The notes beneath the pieces are model-generated. The model worked only from the letters and a program-made list of their open reading frames with translations. It was not told where the DNA came from and made no database searches. Positions 1 to 7,732 of a stretch of 64,000 nt of DNA are shown here, in pieces; the first letter of the stretch is position 1; each line of letters opens with the position of its first letter. The stretch lies in assembly GCF_000768695.1 (NCBI RefSeq), contig NZ_AVPL01000011.1, positions 1 through 64,000 on the forward strand, in the 5' to 3' direction. A program made the translations under genes and the position numbers. This DNA is from Knoellia aerolata DSM 18566 (lineage in GTDB: Bacteria > Actinomycetota > Actinomycetes > Actinomycetales > Dermatophilaceae).

Positions 1-149
1 CCGCATCGGTCGTGACCACGGCGACGACCCGCCGCGATCCGGTCCTCGAGGGCGGACCGCAGCTGGGGCGCGGTGTAGACGTCCACCTCGCCGGAGACGG
101 TCACGACCACGACGTCGTCCCGCTCGCTCGTCGACACTGACAGCTTCAC
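1..149 (-). CDS. STAS-domain anti-sigma factor antagonist, BldG-like (3' part outside window)
   Basis: The reading frame starts at a GTG (147-149) with an AAGGAG ribosome site 9 bases upstream (159-164). It reads VKLSVSTSERDDVVVVTV and then SGEVDVYTAPQLRSALED, the usual first half of an anti-sigma antagonist STAS domain. The phosphorylatable Ser/Thr would lie beyond the window edge. In the family this protein binds anti-sigma kinases to free a sigma factor, and BldG-like genes commonly sit beside the helicase/tad neighbourhood of actinobacteria. The last nine codons before the edge do not look like a STAS strand. Shifting one base gives VAVVTTDA, so a frameshift near the edge is possible. Confidence 0.75.
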   Translation of the reverse strand, partial: MKLSVSTSERDDVVVVTVSGEVDVYTAPQLRSALEDRIAAGRRRGHDRC

Positions 150-259
150 CGCAGTCGGCTCCTTGCTCGCATCTCATCAGCGCTCGGCACGCCCGTGACG
201 ATGGACCGCAGGCGTGGACGCCACGACCACTGTCGCAGCACCGGACTACCGTAACCCGC

Positions 260-2551
260 GTGTCATCCTCCGCCGAGCCGACCGCGATACTGGCCGCCCT
301 CACGGCCGGTGACCGCGGTGCCCGGCTGCGACACGTCGAGCGGCTCCCTGCCCGACTGGCCGAGGTGGCGGCCTGGCCGGACTGGGTGGCTCCGCCCCTG
401 CTCGCCAGCCTCACCGGCAGCGGGATCGAGCACCCGTGGTCGCACCAGCGCGCGGCGATGGACCTCGCCCACGGGGGGTCCCACGTGGTCCTCTCCACCG
501 GCACCGCGTCGGGCAAGAGCCTGGGCTACCTCGTGCCGGCGCTGTCCGACGTGCTCGACGGGCTGGACTCCCCCACCGGGCGCGGCGCGACGGTGCTCTA
601 CCTCGCTCCGACCAAGGCCCTGGCGGCCGACCAGCTCGCGCGGATCGGAGCCCTCGCCATCCCCGGGGTGCGGGCGGCGACCTATGACGGTGACACCCCT
701 GCGGAGGAACGTCGCTGGATCCGGGAGCACGCCAACGTCGTGCTCACCAACCCCGACCTGCTCCACCACTCCCTCCTGCCGGGCCACCAGCACTGGGCGC
801 CCTTCCTGCGGTCGCTGCGCTACGTCGTCGTCGACGAGTGCCACATCTACCGGGGGGTCTTCGGCTCGCACGTCTCCGCGGTGCTGCGGCGGCTGCGTCG
901 CGTCGCCGGCCGCTACCGCTCCCAGCCGACGTTCGTGCTCGCCTCCGCGACCGTCAGCCAGCCCGCGTCCCACGCCAGCCGCCTCGTGGGTATGCCGGTC
1001 ACGGCCGTCGAGACCGACGGTTCGCCTCGCGAAGCGCTCACCTTCGCCCTGTGGGAACCGCCGATGGTCGACGACACCCGGCGCTCAGCGACGACGGAGG
1101 CCGCCGAGCTGCTCGCCGACCTCGTCGAGGCGGACGTGCAGACCCTCGCCTTCGCCCGCAGCCGTGCCGGCGTCGAGGCCCTGGCCTCGGCGGCGCGTCG
1201 ACGCCTGGGGCAGGTCGGGGGCACCCCCGGGGCGACGGTCGCGGCATACCGGGGTGGTTACCTCCCCCAGGAGCGACGCGAGCTCGAGCGCGCGCTGCGC
1301 GACGGTGAGCTGCGCGGGCTCGCGGCCACCAACGCCCTCGAGCTCGGCGTCGACATCAGCGGCCTGGACGCGGTGCTGCTCGCCGGTTGGCCCGGGAGGC
1401 GGGCCAACCTCTGGCAGCAGGCGGGTCGCGCCGGCCGGTCGGGGCGGGAGTCGCTCGCGGTGTTCATCGCGGCTGACGACCCGCTCGACACCTACCTGCT
1501 CGACCACCCGGAGGCCATCTTCGGCGCCCCGATCGAGTCGACCGTGATGGACCCGGCCAACCCGCACGTGCTCGCCCCCCACCTCGCGGCCGCCGCGCAC
1601 GAGCTGCCCCTCACCGAGGACGACCTGCCGATGTTCGGGACGAGTGCGCGCGGCGTCGTGGACGTGCTCGTCGCCCGGGGCATCCTGCGGCGCCGGCCGA
1701 CGGGGTGGTTCTGGGCCCGCGAAGACCGACCGGGCGACCACCTCAACCTGCGCGGGACGACCGAGGTCGTCTCCATCGTCGAGCGACGAAGCGGGCGTGT
1801 CCTCGGGACGATCGACGACGCCTCGGCGCACTCCCAGGTCCACGCAGGAGCGGTGCACGTGCACCAGGGCGACCCGTTCGTCGTCACCGACCTCGACCTC
1901 GAGCAGTCGGTCGCGACCGTCGTCCGTGGCGACCCCGGGTGGAGCACGCACTCGCAGTCGCGGGGGTCGTTCGAGATCCTCGGAGCCCAACGCCGGCACC
2001 AGTGGGGCGAGATCGACGTCTGTTTCGGCTCGGTGCGGGTGACGACCCAGGTGGTGTCGTTCCTGCGCCGCCTTCCGTCCGGAGAGGTGCTCGGCACCCA
2101 TTCGCTCGACCTGCCCGAACGTTCGCTCGTCACCCGGGGGGTCTGGTGGACCATGCCGCTGGACCTCCTCGAGGCGGCCGGCATCGACGAGGCCCAGGTG
2201 CCCGGTGCGGCACATGCGGCCGAGCACGCCGCGATCGGGATGCTCCCCCTCGTGGCGACGTCGGACCGCTGGGACGTCGGCGGAGTGTCCACCGACCAGC
2301 ACCCCGACACCGGCCTGCCGACGATCCTCGTCTACGACGGCTACCCAGGCGGCGCGGGCTTCGCCGAGCGGGCCCACGGGTCCTTCGGCGAGTGGATCGA
2401 GGCGACGCGGGACGCGATCGCTCGGTGCCGGTGCGAGCGGGGATGCCCGTCGTGCGTGCAGTCACCGAAGTGCGGCAACGGCAACGAGCCGCTCGACAAG
2501 GCCCGGGCGATCCGGCTGCTCGACGTCGTCCTCATGTCGCGTCCCTCCTGA
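260..2551 (+). CDS. DECH-box superfamily 2 helicase with C-terminal cysteine cluster (helicase/secretion neighbourhood type)
   Basis: A 763-residue ATP-dependent helicase starting at GTG 260. Visible motifs are a Q-like region (HPWSHQRAAM, about residue 54), Walker A STGTASGKS (about 79), the DEAD-box variant VVVDECH (about 190), SAT motif III (about 229), motif V NALELGVDISGLD (about 360) and motif VI QQAGRAGR (about 386). The C-terminus carries CRCERGCPSC-VQSPKC, the four-cysteine signature of the DUF1998 region. This matches the actinobacterial DECH helicase group that includes M. tuberculosis Rv3649 and is related to Bacillus MrfA (YprA), a DNA-repair helicase. It diverges from the tad genes downstream and belongs to the chromosomal backbone. 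A DNA-repair role is inferred from family membership. Confidence 0.92.
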   Translation: MSSSAEPTAILAALTAGDRGARLRHVERLPARLAEVAAWPDWVAPPLLASLTGSGIEHPWSHQRAAMDLAHGGSHVVLSTGTASGKSLGYLVPALSDVLDGLDSPTGRGATVLYLAPTKALAADQLARIGALAIPGVRAATYDGDTPAEERRWIREHANVVLTNPDLLHHSLLPGHQHWAPFLRSLRYVVVDECHIYRGVFGSHVSAVLRRLRRVAGRYRSQPTFVLASATVSQPASHASRLVGMPVTAVETDGSPREALTFALWEPPMVDDTRRSATTEAAELLADLVEADVQTLAFARSRAGVEALASAARRRLGQVGGTPGATVAAYRGGYLPQERRELERALRDGELRGLAATNALELGVDISGLDAVLLAGWPGRRANLWQQAGRAGRSGRESLAVFIAADDPLDTYLLDHPEAIFGAPIESTVMDPANPHVLAPHLAAAAHELPLTEDDLPMFGTSARGVVDVLVARGILRRRPTGWFWAREDRPGDHLNLRGTTEVVSIVERRSGRVLGTIDDASAHSQVHAGAVHVHQGDPFVVTDLDLEQSVATVVRGDPGWSTHSQSRGSFEILGAQRRHQWGEIDVCFGSVRVTTQVVSFLRRLPSGEVLGTHSLDLPERSLVTRGVWWTMPLDLLEAAGIDEAQVPGAAHAAEHAAIGMLPLVATSDRWDVGGVSTDQHPDTGLPTILVYDGYPGGAGFAERAHGSFGEWIEATRDAIARCRCERGCPSCVQSPKCGNGNEPLDKARAIRLLDVVLMSRPS

Positions 2552-2609
2552 TCGAACACGGCCCCCCCGGTCGGGCACGACGCCAGATTTTCAGGCTAGC
2601 CTCCAAGAC

Positions 2610-3086
2610 GTGATCATCCTCGGCCTCCTCCTCGTCCTGCTCGCCGTCGCCGCGGGCATCCTGCTCTTCGAAGGCACCTCCGCCCTCACCGATGGGGTCG
2701 ACATCGACATCCTCAACGGCACCGTCAGCCTCCCGCCGCTGGCGCTGCTGCTCACGGGTGCCGCCGTCATCAGCGTCTTCTGGCTCGGCTGGGCCCTCAT
2801 GCGCCACGGCATCAAGCGTGGCAGCCGGCGCCGCCGCCAGGCCAAGGAGGAGGCCGCCCTCGCCGAGCAGCGCCGGGTCGACAGCGAGCGCAAGATGCAG
2901 GAGGAGTTCGCCCAGCGTGAGCGTCAGCTGGCCGAGGAGCGCCGCCGCCACGAGGAGGAGACCTCCACGCTGCGCCGCGAGGGTGACGAGCGCGTCGAGG
3001 AACAGCACCTGTCGACCGAGGAGGCCCGCCGCCGGGCGGAGATCGCCGAGAAGGACCTGCGCGACCGCCCCGAGCGCCGCTCCTGA
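2610..3086 (+). CDS. Two-TM membrane protein with basic coiled-coil tail
   Basis: A 158-residue protein starting at GTG 2610, 58 bases after the helicase. Residues 1-22 (VIILGLLLVLLAVAAGILLF) and about 45-65 (LALLLTGAAVISVFWLGWAL) are membrane segments separated by a short extracytoplasmic loop. The rest is a highly charged K/E/R/A-rich helix of about 90 residues, very probably a cytoplasmic coiled coil. The arrangement resembles LapA/DUF1049-type membrane proteins of actinobacteria. Its function is unknown. It is probably co-transcribed with the helicase. Confidence 0.7.
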   Translation: MIILGLLLVLLAVAAGILLFEGTSALTDGVDIDILNGTVSLPPLALLLTGAAVISVFWLGWALMRHGIKRGSRRRRQAKEEAALAEQRRVDSERKMQEEFAQRERQLAEERRRHEEETSTLRREGDERVEEQHLSTEEARRRAEIAEKDLRDRPERRS

Positions 3087-3151
3087 CCCGTCGGACCGCG
3101 TCCCCCACCTCGGGGGTCCTGCATCGACTGTCGGGTGTCGCGACCCGGGCC

Positions 3152-3205
3152 GTCTCGCCACGGTCGCGCGTCTCGCCACGGTCGCGCGTCTCGCCACGGT
3201 CGCGC
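3152..3205. repeat. Three tandem copies of an 18-bp unit
   Basis: The unit gtctcgccacggtcgcgc occurs three times without interruption (3152-3169, 3170-3187, 3188-3205), followed by a partial variant. It lies between the convergent ends of the membrane-protein gene and the TadG-like gene and codes for nothing recognisable. It could be a slippage-prone spacer. Confidence 0.9.
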
Positions 3206-3211
3206 GTCTCG

Positions 3212-3610
3212 TCATCGGCCGACCGGGCTCGCGGCCGCGGGTCCGGCACGGGCGGAGGCCGTCGCCGTGGTCGGCACACCGGGCCACGAGAGCGCGGTCC
3301 GTGCGCTGACCCGGAGCTCCACGATCTCCCCGCCCACGACCGTGCACCTCACGAGCCGGGCGGCGTTGCGGTGGGCGAGGGCCGCGGCTCGGGCGCAGGG
3401 CCGAACGACCCCCGACTGGATGGCCGCCGCTGCAGCCAGCGCGGAGAGGTCTGCGGCCGCGCGGGCCCGATGGGCGGCGGCCGCAGCGGACCCGAGGTGC
3501 AGGCCGGCAGTCGTGAGGACGATGACCAGGCCGATGGCCCCCACGACGAGCACCGTGCCCGATCCTCGTTCACGCCCACACGGGCCGGGTCGTCGCCGTC
3601 GACCTCTCAC
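3212..3610 (-). CDS. TadG-like (Rv3654c-type) pilus-locus membrane protein
   Basis: A 132-residue protein with an arginine-rich N-terminus, a RERGSGTVLVVGA motif and one hydrophobic segment (about 18-45), then an Ala-rich stretch (AAAAHRARAAADLSALAAAA) typical of TadG/TadE-like proteins of the actinobacterial Flp-pilus neighbourhood. The start overlaps the TadE stop by 4 bases (ATGA, 3607-3610), so translation is probably coupled. It is expected to be an envelope component of the type IVc (Tad) pilus. It belongs to the chromosomal backbone, left of the mobile element. Confidence 0.8.
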   Translation of the reverse strand: MRGRRRRPGPCGRERGSGTVLVVGAIGLVIVLTTAGLHLGSAAAAAHRARAAADLSALAAAAAIQSGVVRPCARAAALAHRNAARLVRCTVVGGEIVELRVSARTALSWPGVPTTATASARAGPAAASPVGR

Positions 3611-4011
3611 GGGGGGGCCTCCGCCACCGCGTGGGACGCCCCTCGTGGCCGGACCGCCACGCCGAGGAGGCGCATCAGTCGTGGAGCGTCGCTCGAGACC
3701 TCGACCCGGATCGCCTCCCCGGTCACGTTCATGACGATGTCGGCACCGTTCGGAGCCTGACGAGACACCTCGAGGCGGACTCCGTCGGGGCCCTCGCCCC
3801 GGGCGAGCAACCGGGCGCCGACGCGGGCGGCGTCGACGCAGCGGACCTCGTCAGAGACCATCGACAGCGCGCTCAGCGCGCTCGTGAGGACGAGCAGGAG
3901 GGCGGGGAGGGCGACGGCGATCTCGGCGGTCACCATGCCGCCCTCACCGCCTCTGCTTGCGCGAACGACCGGCTCGAGGACGCGGCAGGGGGCCGACTGC
4001 TCGAGCGTCAC
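3607..4011 (-). CDS. TadE-like pseudopilin
   Basis: I choose the GTG at 4009-4011, which overlaps the stop of the upstream DUF4244 gene (GTGA), giving 134 residues. The key feature is the processing-type sequence GG-MVTAEIAVALPALLLVLTS, with Glu at position +5 after the glycine, followed by a hydrophobic helix as in TadE pseudopilins. A longer upstream reading is possible but would overlap the pilin gene extensively. Family members are minor pilins of the Tad/Flp apparatus. The next gene downstream is the TadG-like gene. Confidence 0.8.
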   Translation of the reverse strand: MTLEQSAPCRVLEPVVRASRGGEGGMVTAEIAVALPALLLVLTSALSALSMVSDEVRCVDAARVGARLLARGEGPDGVRLEVSRQAPNGADIVMNVTGEAIRVEVSSDAPRLMRLLGVAVRPRGASHAVAEAPP

Positions 4012-4121
4012 GAACCGGTGCCCAGCGCCGCGGTGATCACCTTGGCGAGCGCGGACTTGACCGGGCCCGAGCGCACGACGGCCATCAGCACGGCGGCGAA
4101 GGCGCACGCGGCGAGCGCTCC
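4008..4121 (-). pseudogene. 3' remnant of DUF4244 Flp-pilin-like gene, cut by the mobile element
   Basis: The minus-strand frame reads GALAACAFAAVLMAVV followed by RSGPVKSALAKVITAALGTGS and a stop. This is the characteristic C-terminal half of the small actinobacterial DUF4244 pilin-like protein (Rv3656c type) that precedes tadE. The N-terminal half, which should carry the MVTAEYAVGT-type processing site, is missing: upstream of about position 4122 the sequence changes to mobile-element DNA. The gene has been split by integration. Its other half is not in this window. Confidence 0.8.
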
Positions 4122-4128
4122 CTGTTGA
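4116..4128. other. Left boundary (attL side) of the integrated element
   Basis: Homology to the DUF4244 pilin gene stops here and unrelated DNA leading into the serine integrase begins about 85 bases to the right. Position next to the integrase is what is expected of an attachment site. The exact 2-bp crossover cannot be fixed without the empty target site or the right end. Confidence 0.55.
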
Positions 4129-4209
4129 TTGCCTACTTGCCTGTTGCGAGGGCTATCCGGTGCTGTTGCGGGTTGACCGCCAACAGTGCCTTACTGGCTT
4201 TTGGGGGGT

Positions 4210-4371
4210 ATGAGCGGATGGCAGAGGCGTCTTCCACCAGTGGGCGGGGTGCGGGTTCGGGTGGTGTTTCGGGACCAGGCGGATCCCGAAGTCCTGACCC
4301 GCCTGATCGAGGCTCTCGTGCCTTGCGAGCAGCGGGTTCTGTCACCGAAGGTGAGCCGCAAGGCGTCGTGA
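4210..4371 (+). CDS. Small ORF translationally coupled to the serine integrase
   Basis: A 53-residue basic protein, MSGWQRRLPPVGGVRVRVVF... ending RVLSPKVSRKAS. Its TGA lies inside the GTGA that starts the integrase. I choose ATG 4210; an upstream GTG at 4186 in frame is possible. Support for coding comes from the decayed integrase copy near 24.35 kb, where the same last 12 residues are kept although two codons differ synonymously (tca to tcg, ccg to ccc). No family is recognised. An excision or directionality role is possible from position but is not shown. Confidence 0.6.
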   Translation: MSGWQRRLPPVGGVRVRVVFRDQADPEVLTRLIEALVPCEQRVLSPKVSRKAS

Positions 4372-5972
4372 GCAAGTCGGTGCGGGTCGTGACCTACGCG
4401 AGGGTCTCGACAGCCGAGCAGGTCGAGAAGGGCACCTCGTTGCCCGACCAGCGGCGCCGGCTGGCTGCAGCTGTGACAGCCCGGGCCGCGGTCCTGGTGG
4501 AGCACTTTGATGATGCTGGCGTGTCAGGGGTGTTGGACTCCCGACCGGGCCTTGACCGACTCCTGGCCAGAGTGGTGGCCGGAGGTGTGGATGCGGTCAT
4601 GGCCACCAAGATCGACCGGATCTCCCGCTCAGCTGTGGGACTGCTCAATCTTGTAGAGAAGCTGCGTGAACACGGGTGCCATGTCGTCCTCATCGACGAA
4701 GGCCTCGACACCTCCACCCCAGCCGGTGATCTCACTTCAGGCGTGCTGGGTGTCATCGGGGGGTGGGAGCGGCGCCGCATCTCGGAACGCACACAACAGG
4801 GCCGCCGCGCTGCCGCCCAGAACGAAGGACGATTCGTCTCTTCAACCCCACCGTTCGGGTACCGCGTCGTGTCAGCGCCATCCCAGCGAGGTAAACGCCT
4901 GGTCACAGACGACGCGCAAGCGGAAACCATCCGGGCCATCTTCCAACGACTGGTCGTGGACGGCTGCAACGCCACCATCGTTGCGGCAGAGCTGAACTCG
5001 GCGGATATGAAGCCTGCGCGGGCGTCTTCCTGGTCCGCTGCCTCCCTGCGTCGCTGGGCCCTGAGGGAACCACCCCTTCGAGCAGCCTCCGGGACCTGGG
5101 TCTTCGATGGCATTCCCGTCTCGATCCCAGCGATCCTCACCCCGGCGGAGTCGGCGCAATGGTCGGCATGGCAACACGGCCGTACCGGGCCGCAGCAGCA
5201 GTCCCGCGGTCCTTACCTGCTCTCGGGTGTTCTCCGGATGCCGTGCGGGCGCGGGGCCATGGGGCGAACCGCTGGAACCCAACGTCCGACCTACTCATGC
5301 CGGGACCACTACCTCCCGACCGCTGATCCCCACCGGCACGGATCCTGCCTCAACGTCCCCGTCGACGTTGTCGACGCTGCCGTCCTGCAACACGTCAGAC
5401 ATGTACTCGCGGCGCCAGAGGTGCTCGAACAAGCCGCAAAACGCTACCTGCGGGGCCCAACCCAACCCGCAGGTGAAGCGAACGCGCTCGAAACCCAGCT
5501 CCTGGACCTCGACCAACAAATCACCACCGAAGCGTCCGCTCTACGAGCCGAAGGCCTGAGCGGTCGCGCCCTCGGTGCAGCTCTGGTTCCACTCCATCGT
5601 CAACAGCAAGACATCGTTCGAGAACTCCGCTCCCTCCACCGTCGAGCAGCCACCACCGCGCACGTCCGCAACGACGCCCAGCTCGCCCAGCTCGTCGCGA
5701 CCGCCCGACAAGCACTGAGCAACAACACTGTCGACACGTGGCGCCCCCTGCTGAGTGTCCTCCACGCACTCGTGACCATCGACGGCTACACCACCTGCAA
5801 CCAATGCCAAGGAACCGGATTCCTGGCCCTGGGCTCAGGCGATGGTCGGCGGTGGCCCCTTCGTTGCCCCATCTGCCTCAAAGGTCAGACCCCCGACCTC
5901 ACCATCGAACTCGACAACATCATAGCCTTCGTCATCGCCGACCGAATCCGCAGGATGCCAAGCCCCAAATAG
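4368..5972 (+). CDS. Large serine recombinase (site-specific integrase)
   Basis: A 534-residue protein starting at GTG 4368. Residues 1-150 form the resolvase catalytic domain with VVTYARVSTAEQ (nucleophile Ser in ARVS), the QRRRL region and KIDRISRSAVGL. A recombinase domain follows (FGYRVV to about 250), then a zinc-ribbon part with cysteines in MPCGRGAM and YSCRDHY, a coiled-coil helix region (about 370-450), and an unusual tail with two CxxC pairs (CNQC and CPIC, about 480-520). Such enzymes integrate phages and ICEs without supercoiling or a host factor. It sits next to the pilin-gene junction and is the likely integrase of the element. A decayed copy lies at 24.4 kb. Confidence 0.93.
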   Translation: MSKSVRVVTYARVSTAEQVEKGTSLPDQRRRLAAAVTARAAVLVEHFDDAGVSGVLDSRPGLDRLLARVVAGGVDAVMATKIDRISRSAVGLLNLVEKLREHGCHVVLIDEGLDTSTPAGDLTSGVLGVIGGWERRRISERTQQGRRAAAQNEGRFVSSTPPFGYRVVSAPSQRGKRLVTDDAQAETIRAIFQRLVVDGCNATIVAAELNSADMKPARASSWSAASLRRWALREPPLRAASGTWVFDGIPVSIPAILTPAESAQWSAWQHGRTGPQQQSRGPYLLSGVLRMPCGRGAMGRTAGTQRPTYSCRDHYLPTADPHRHGSCLNVPVDVVDAAVLQHVRHVLAAPEVLEQAAKRYLRGPTQPAGEANALETQLLDLDQQITTEASALRAEGLSGRALGAALVPLHRQQQDIVRELRSLHRRAATTAHVRNDAQLAQLVATARQALSNNTVDTWRPLLSVLHALVTIDGYTTCNQCQGTGFLALGSGDGRRWPLRCPICLKGQTPDLTIELDNIIAFVIADRIRRMPSPK

Positions 5973-5989
5973 CTCCATCATGCGACCCC

Positions 5990-6016
5990 TGGGGTTGATC
6001 CCGTTCGACGGACATC
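5990..6016 (+). repeat. Terminal inverted repeat of the IS3 element (OrfB side)
   Basis: A 27-base end that matches the reverse complement of 7270-7296 with a few mismatches in the middle. It lies just beyond the OrfB stop. Confidence 0.85.
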
Positions 6017-6019
6017 GGC

Positions 6020-6913
6020 TTAGGCGGCTTGTGCCGCCGTGTTGATCCCGCGCTCGAAGGCTATTGGGCTGATGTCGCCGAGGGCGCTGTGGCGTCGCCG
6101 GCGGTTGTACACGGTCTCGATCCACTCGGTGACGCCGCGGATCGCGGCGGCCCTCGTAGCGAACTCGTGTCGGTGGTAGTACTCGGTCTTCAGGGTTGAC
6201 CAGAAGCTCTCCTGTTGGGCGTTGTCCCAGCACACTCCCGTCCTGCCGACCGACAGGCGCACCTTCAGATCACCGGCGGCCCGGTCCAGCTGCTCCGAGG
6301 TGTACTGGCAGCCGCGGTCGGCGTGAAAAATGACCCCGCTCGTATCGCCCTCACGGAACGTCACTGCCCGACGCAGCGCGTCCTCGACGAGGTCGGTGTG
6401 CAAGCTGTCGCTGAAGGCGTACCCGAGCACCCGGCGGGAGCAGCCGTCGCGCACCGCGCACAGGTACAGCCAGCCCTGACCGGTGGCCAGGTAGGTGATG
6501 TCCGAGGTCCACACCGTGTTCAACGTGCCCTGGTCGAAGCGGCGCGCCACCAGGTCCGGGATGCTGTGTGGGGACGGGTCCACGATCGTGGTCACCGGAC
6601 GCCACGAGCGGGGGCTGATGCCCTCAATCCCGTTGGCGCGCATCACCTTCGCCACTGTCTTGCGGGACACGACCTCACCTGCCTCACGCAGCTCCGCAGT
6701 GATCCGGGGCGAGCCGTACACCCCATCGGAGCCCTCATGAGCGGTGAGGACCTTCTGCGCGAGGTCGAGCAGCCGCTGCTCGCGCGGACCCGGACCGGCG
6801 GCCTGCCGGCCGACCCAGTCGTAGTACCCCGACCGGGACACGCTCATCAGGTCGCACATGTCCTCGACCGTGGGCCGAGGTCCTTCGGTGCAGGCCTTCT
6901 CCGTGTGGATCAC
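6020..6913 (-). CDS. IS3-family transposase OrfB (DDE integrase)
   Basis: A 297-residue catalytic part of the transposase. An HTH_21 region occupies about residues 10-60 (VEDMCDLMSVSRSGYYDW). The rve integrase core follows, with the DDE triad visible in VWTSDITYL, IFHADRGCQY and NAQQESFWSTLKTE and the closing RRRRHSALG motif. It overlaps OrfA by 4 bases and is normally made as an OrfAB fusion through a -1 frameshift at the A6G site. All catalytic motifs are present, so the element may be active. Confidence 0.93.
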   Translation of the reverse strand: MIHTEKACTEGPRPTVEDMCDLMSVSRSGYYDWVGRQAAGPGPREQRLLDLAQKVLTAHEGSDGVYGSPRITAELREAGEVVSRKTVAKVMRANGIEGISPRSWRPVTTIVDPSPHSIPDLVARRFDQGTLNTVWTSDITYLATGQGWLYLCAVRDGCSRRVLGYAFSDSLHTDLVEDALRRAVTFREGDTSGVIFHADRGCQYTSEQLDRAAGDLKVRLSVGRTGVCWDNAQQESFWSTLKTEYYHRHEFATRAAAIRGVTEWIETVYNRRRRHSALGDISPIAFERGINTAAQAA

Positions 6914-7224
6914 TGCGAACGCGGCGTCTGGCTCGACGCGTTCTCCGCCACGAAGAAGGCCGCTGCTTTTTTCAGGAACTCCCGGTCCATCCGCAGCTGC
7001 GCGTTCTCCGCCCGCAACCGCTCCAGCTCGGCGCGCTCGTTGATGTCGACCGCCGGTGGCGGCTCATCCATGCGGGCCCGCTCCTTAGCGACCCACCGAC
7101 CCAGCAGCGGCTCACCAACACCGATCTCCGTCGCGACCGCCGCGATCGTGCGGCCGGTGTCGATCACCAGATGAGCAGCGTCACGCCGGTACTGCGGGGT
7201 GTAACTCTTCCTCTTGGCACCCAT
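6910..7224 (-). CDS. IS3-family transposase OrfA
   Basis: A 104-residue protein starting at ATG 7224 (MGAKRKSYTPQYRRDAAHLV). It has the Tnp_1 helix-turn-helix (AAVATEIGVGEPLLGRWV) followed by a leucine-zipper helix (ERAELERLRAENAQLRMDRE) used for multimerisation. It ends in FLKKAAAFF..., which spans the slippery site. Confidence 0.9.
   Translation of the reverse strand: MGAKRKSYTPQYRRDAAHLVIDTGRTIAAVATEIGVGEPLLGRWVAKERARMDEPPPAVDINERAELERLRAENAQLRMDREFLKKAAAFFVAENASSQTPRSQ
6965..6973 (-). promoter_or_regulatory. A6G programmed -1 frameshift site of the IS3 element
   Basis: The minus strand reads gAAAAAAgc within codons for L-K-K-A near the end of OrfA, just before OrfB begins in the -1 frame. 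This is the usual slippery heptamer of IS3 elements. Confidence 0.75.
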
Positions 7225-7269
7225 GAGGGCATCCTCTCCCGCCCGACTCCTCAGAGCCGGGCCGGTCAG

Positions 7270-7296
7270 GATGTCCGTCGAGCGGGGGCAACCCCA
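7270..7296 (-). repeat. Terminal inverted repeat of the IS3 element (OrfA side)
   Basis: Pairs with 5990-6016. It lies 46 bases upstream of the OrfA start. Confidence 0.85.
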
Positions 7297-7732
7297 CCCC
7301 TTCGCCGGGCACAAAGTCTGGTCTGGGATGGCAAGCTGGTCGACCTACTGCTCAACGACGTCCCCTCGACGGTTCCAGGTCGGGGGGAAACGGTCGGCAC
7401 TCCGCCGCCGCGCCGAACCCATTGATCGCTCACCGTTTGCGGGCGTAACGGCTGAGGTGCTGCCCCCCGCCGAGGCAGGACAGGCCAACGCAAGGACCCT
7501 CCAACTGGTCACGTTCCGTGTCATCGGTCATGGTCAACACGCATGATGGGCCTGCTGGGCTTGGAACGCCCCACGGATCGTCTAGTCCTCCAACCCTAAG
7601 CGGACCCTACGCAAGTCGACCGAAGCGCGCCCACGACACGGTGCGCGGGCCGTAAACGACTTCCTCAATGCCGAGTGCCGAACGAGGACGGCGCCTGGGC
7701 GCATTGTCCTTCATCGCCCTCGACGGGAGAGA
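7297..7732. other. Intergenic region without a recognisable gene
   Basis: About 435 bases between the IS3 element and the next gene. Open frames exist on the plus strand, but their translations are low-complexity or without family resemblance and no convincing ribosome site was found. It is probably the displaced downstream flank of the integrase. Confidence 0.5.

Larger units (their letters stand above)
5990..7296 (-). mobile_element. IS3-family insertion sequence, complete
   Basis: About 1.3 kb bounded by 27-base imperfect inverted repeats (5990-6016 and 7270-7296) starting TGGGGTTG and sharing tcgacggacatc at the inner side. Four C residues flank both outer ends (5986-5989 and 7297-7300), which fits a 3-4 bp target duplication. 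Inside are OrfA and OrfB in the usual overlapping arrangement on the minus strand with an A6G slippery site. It inserted 17 bases downstream of the integrase stop, so the integrase frame is spared. Confidence 0.9.

Noticed and set aside
1085-2377. A long minus-strand open frame opposite the helicase
   Set aside because: Antisense shadow. The helicase motifs on the plus strand are unambiguous.
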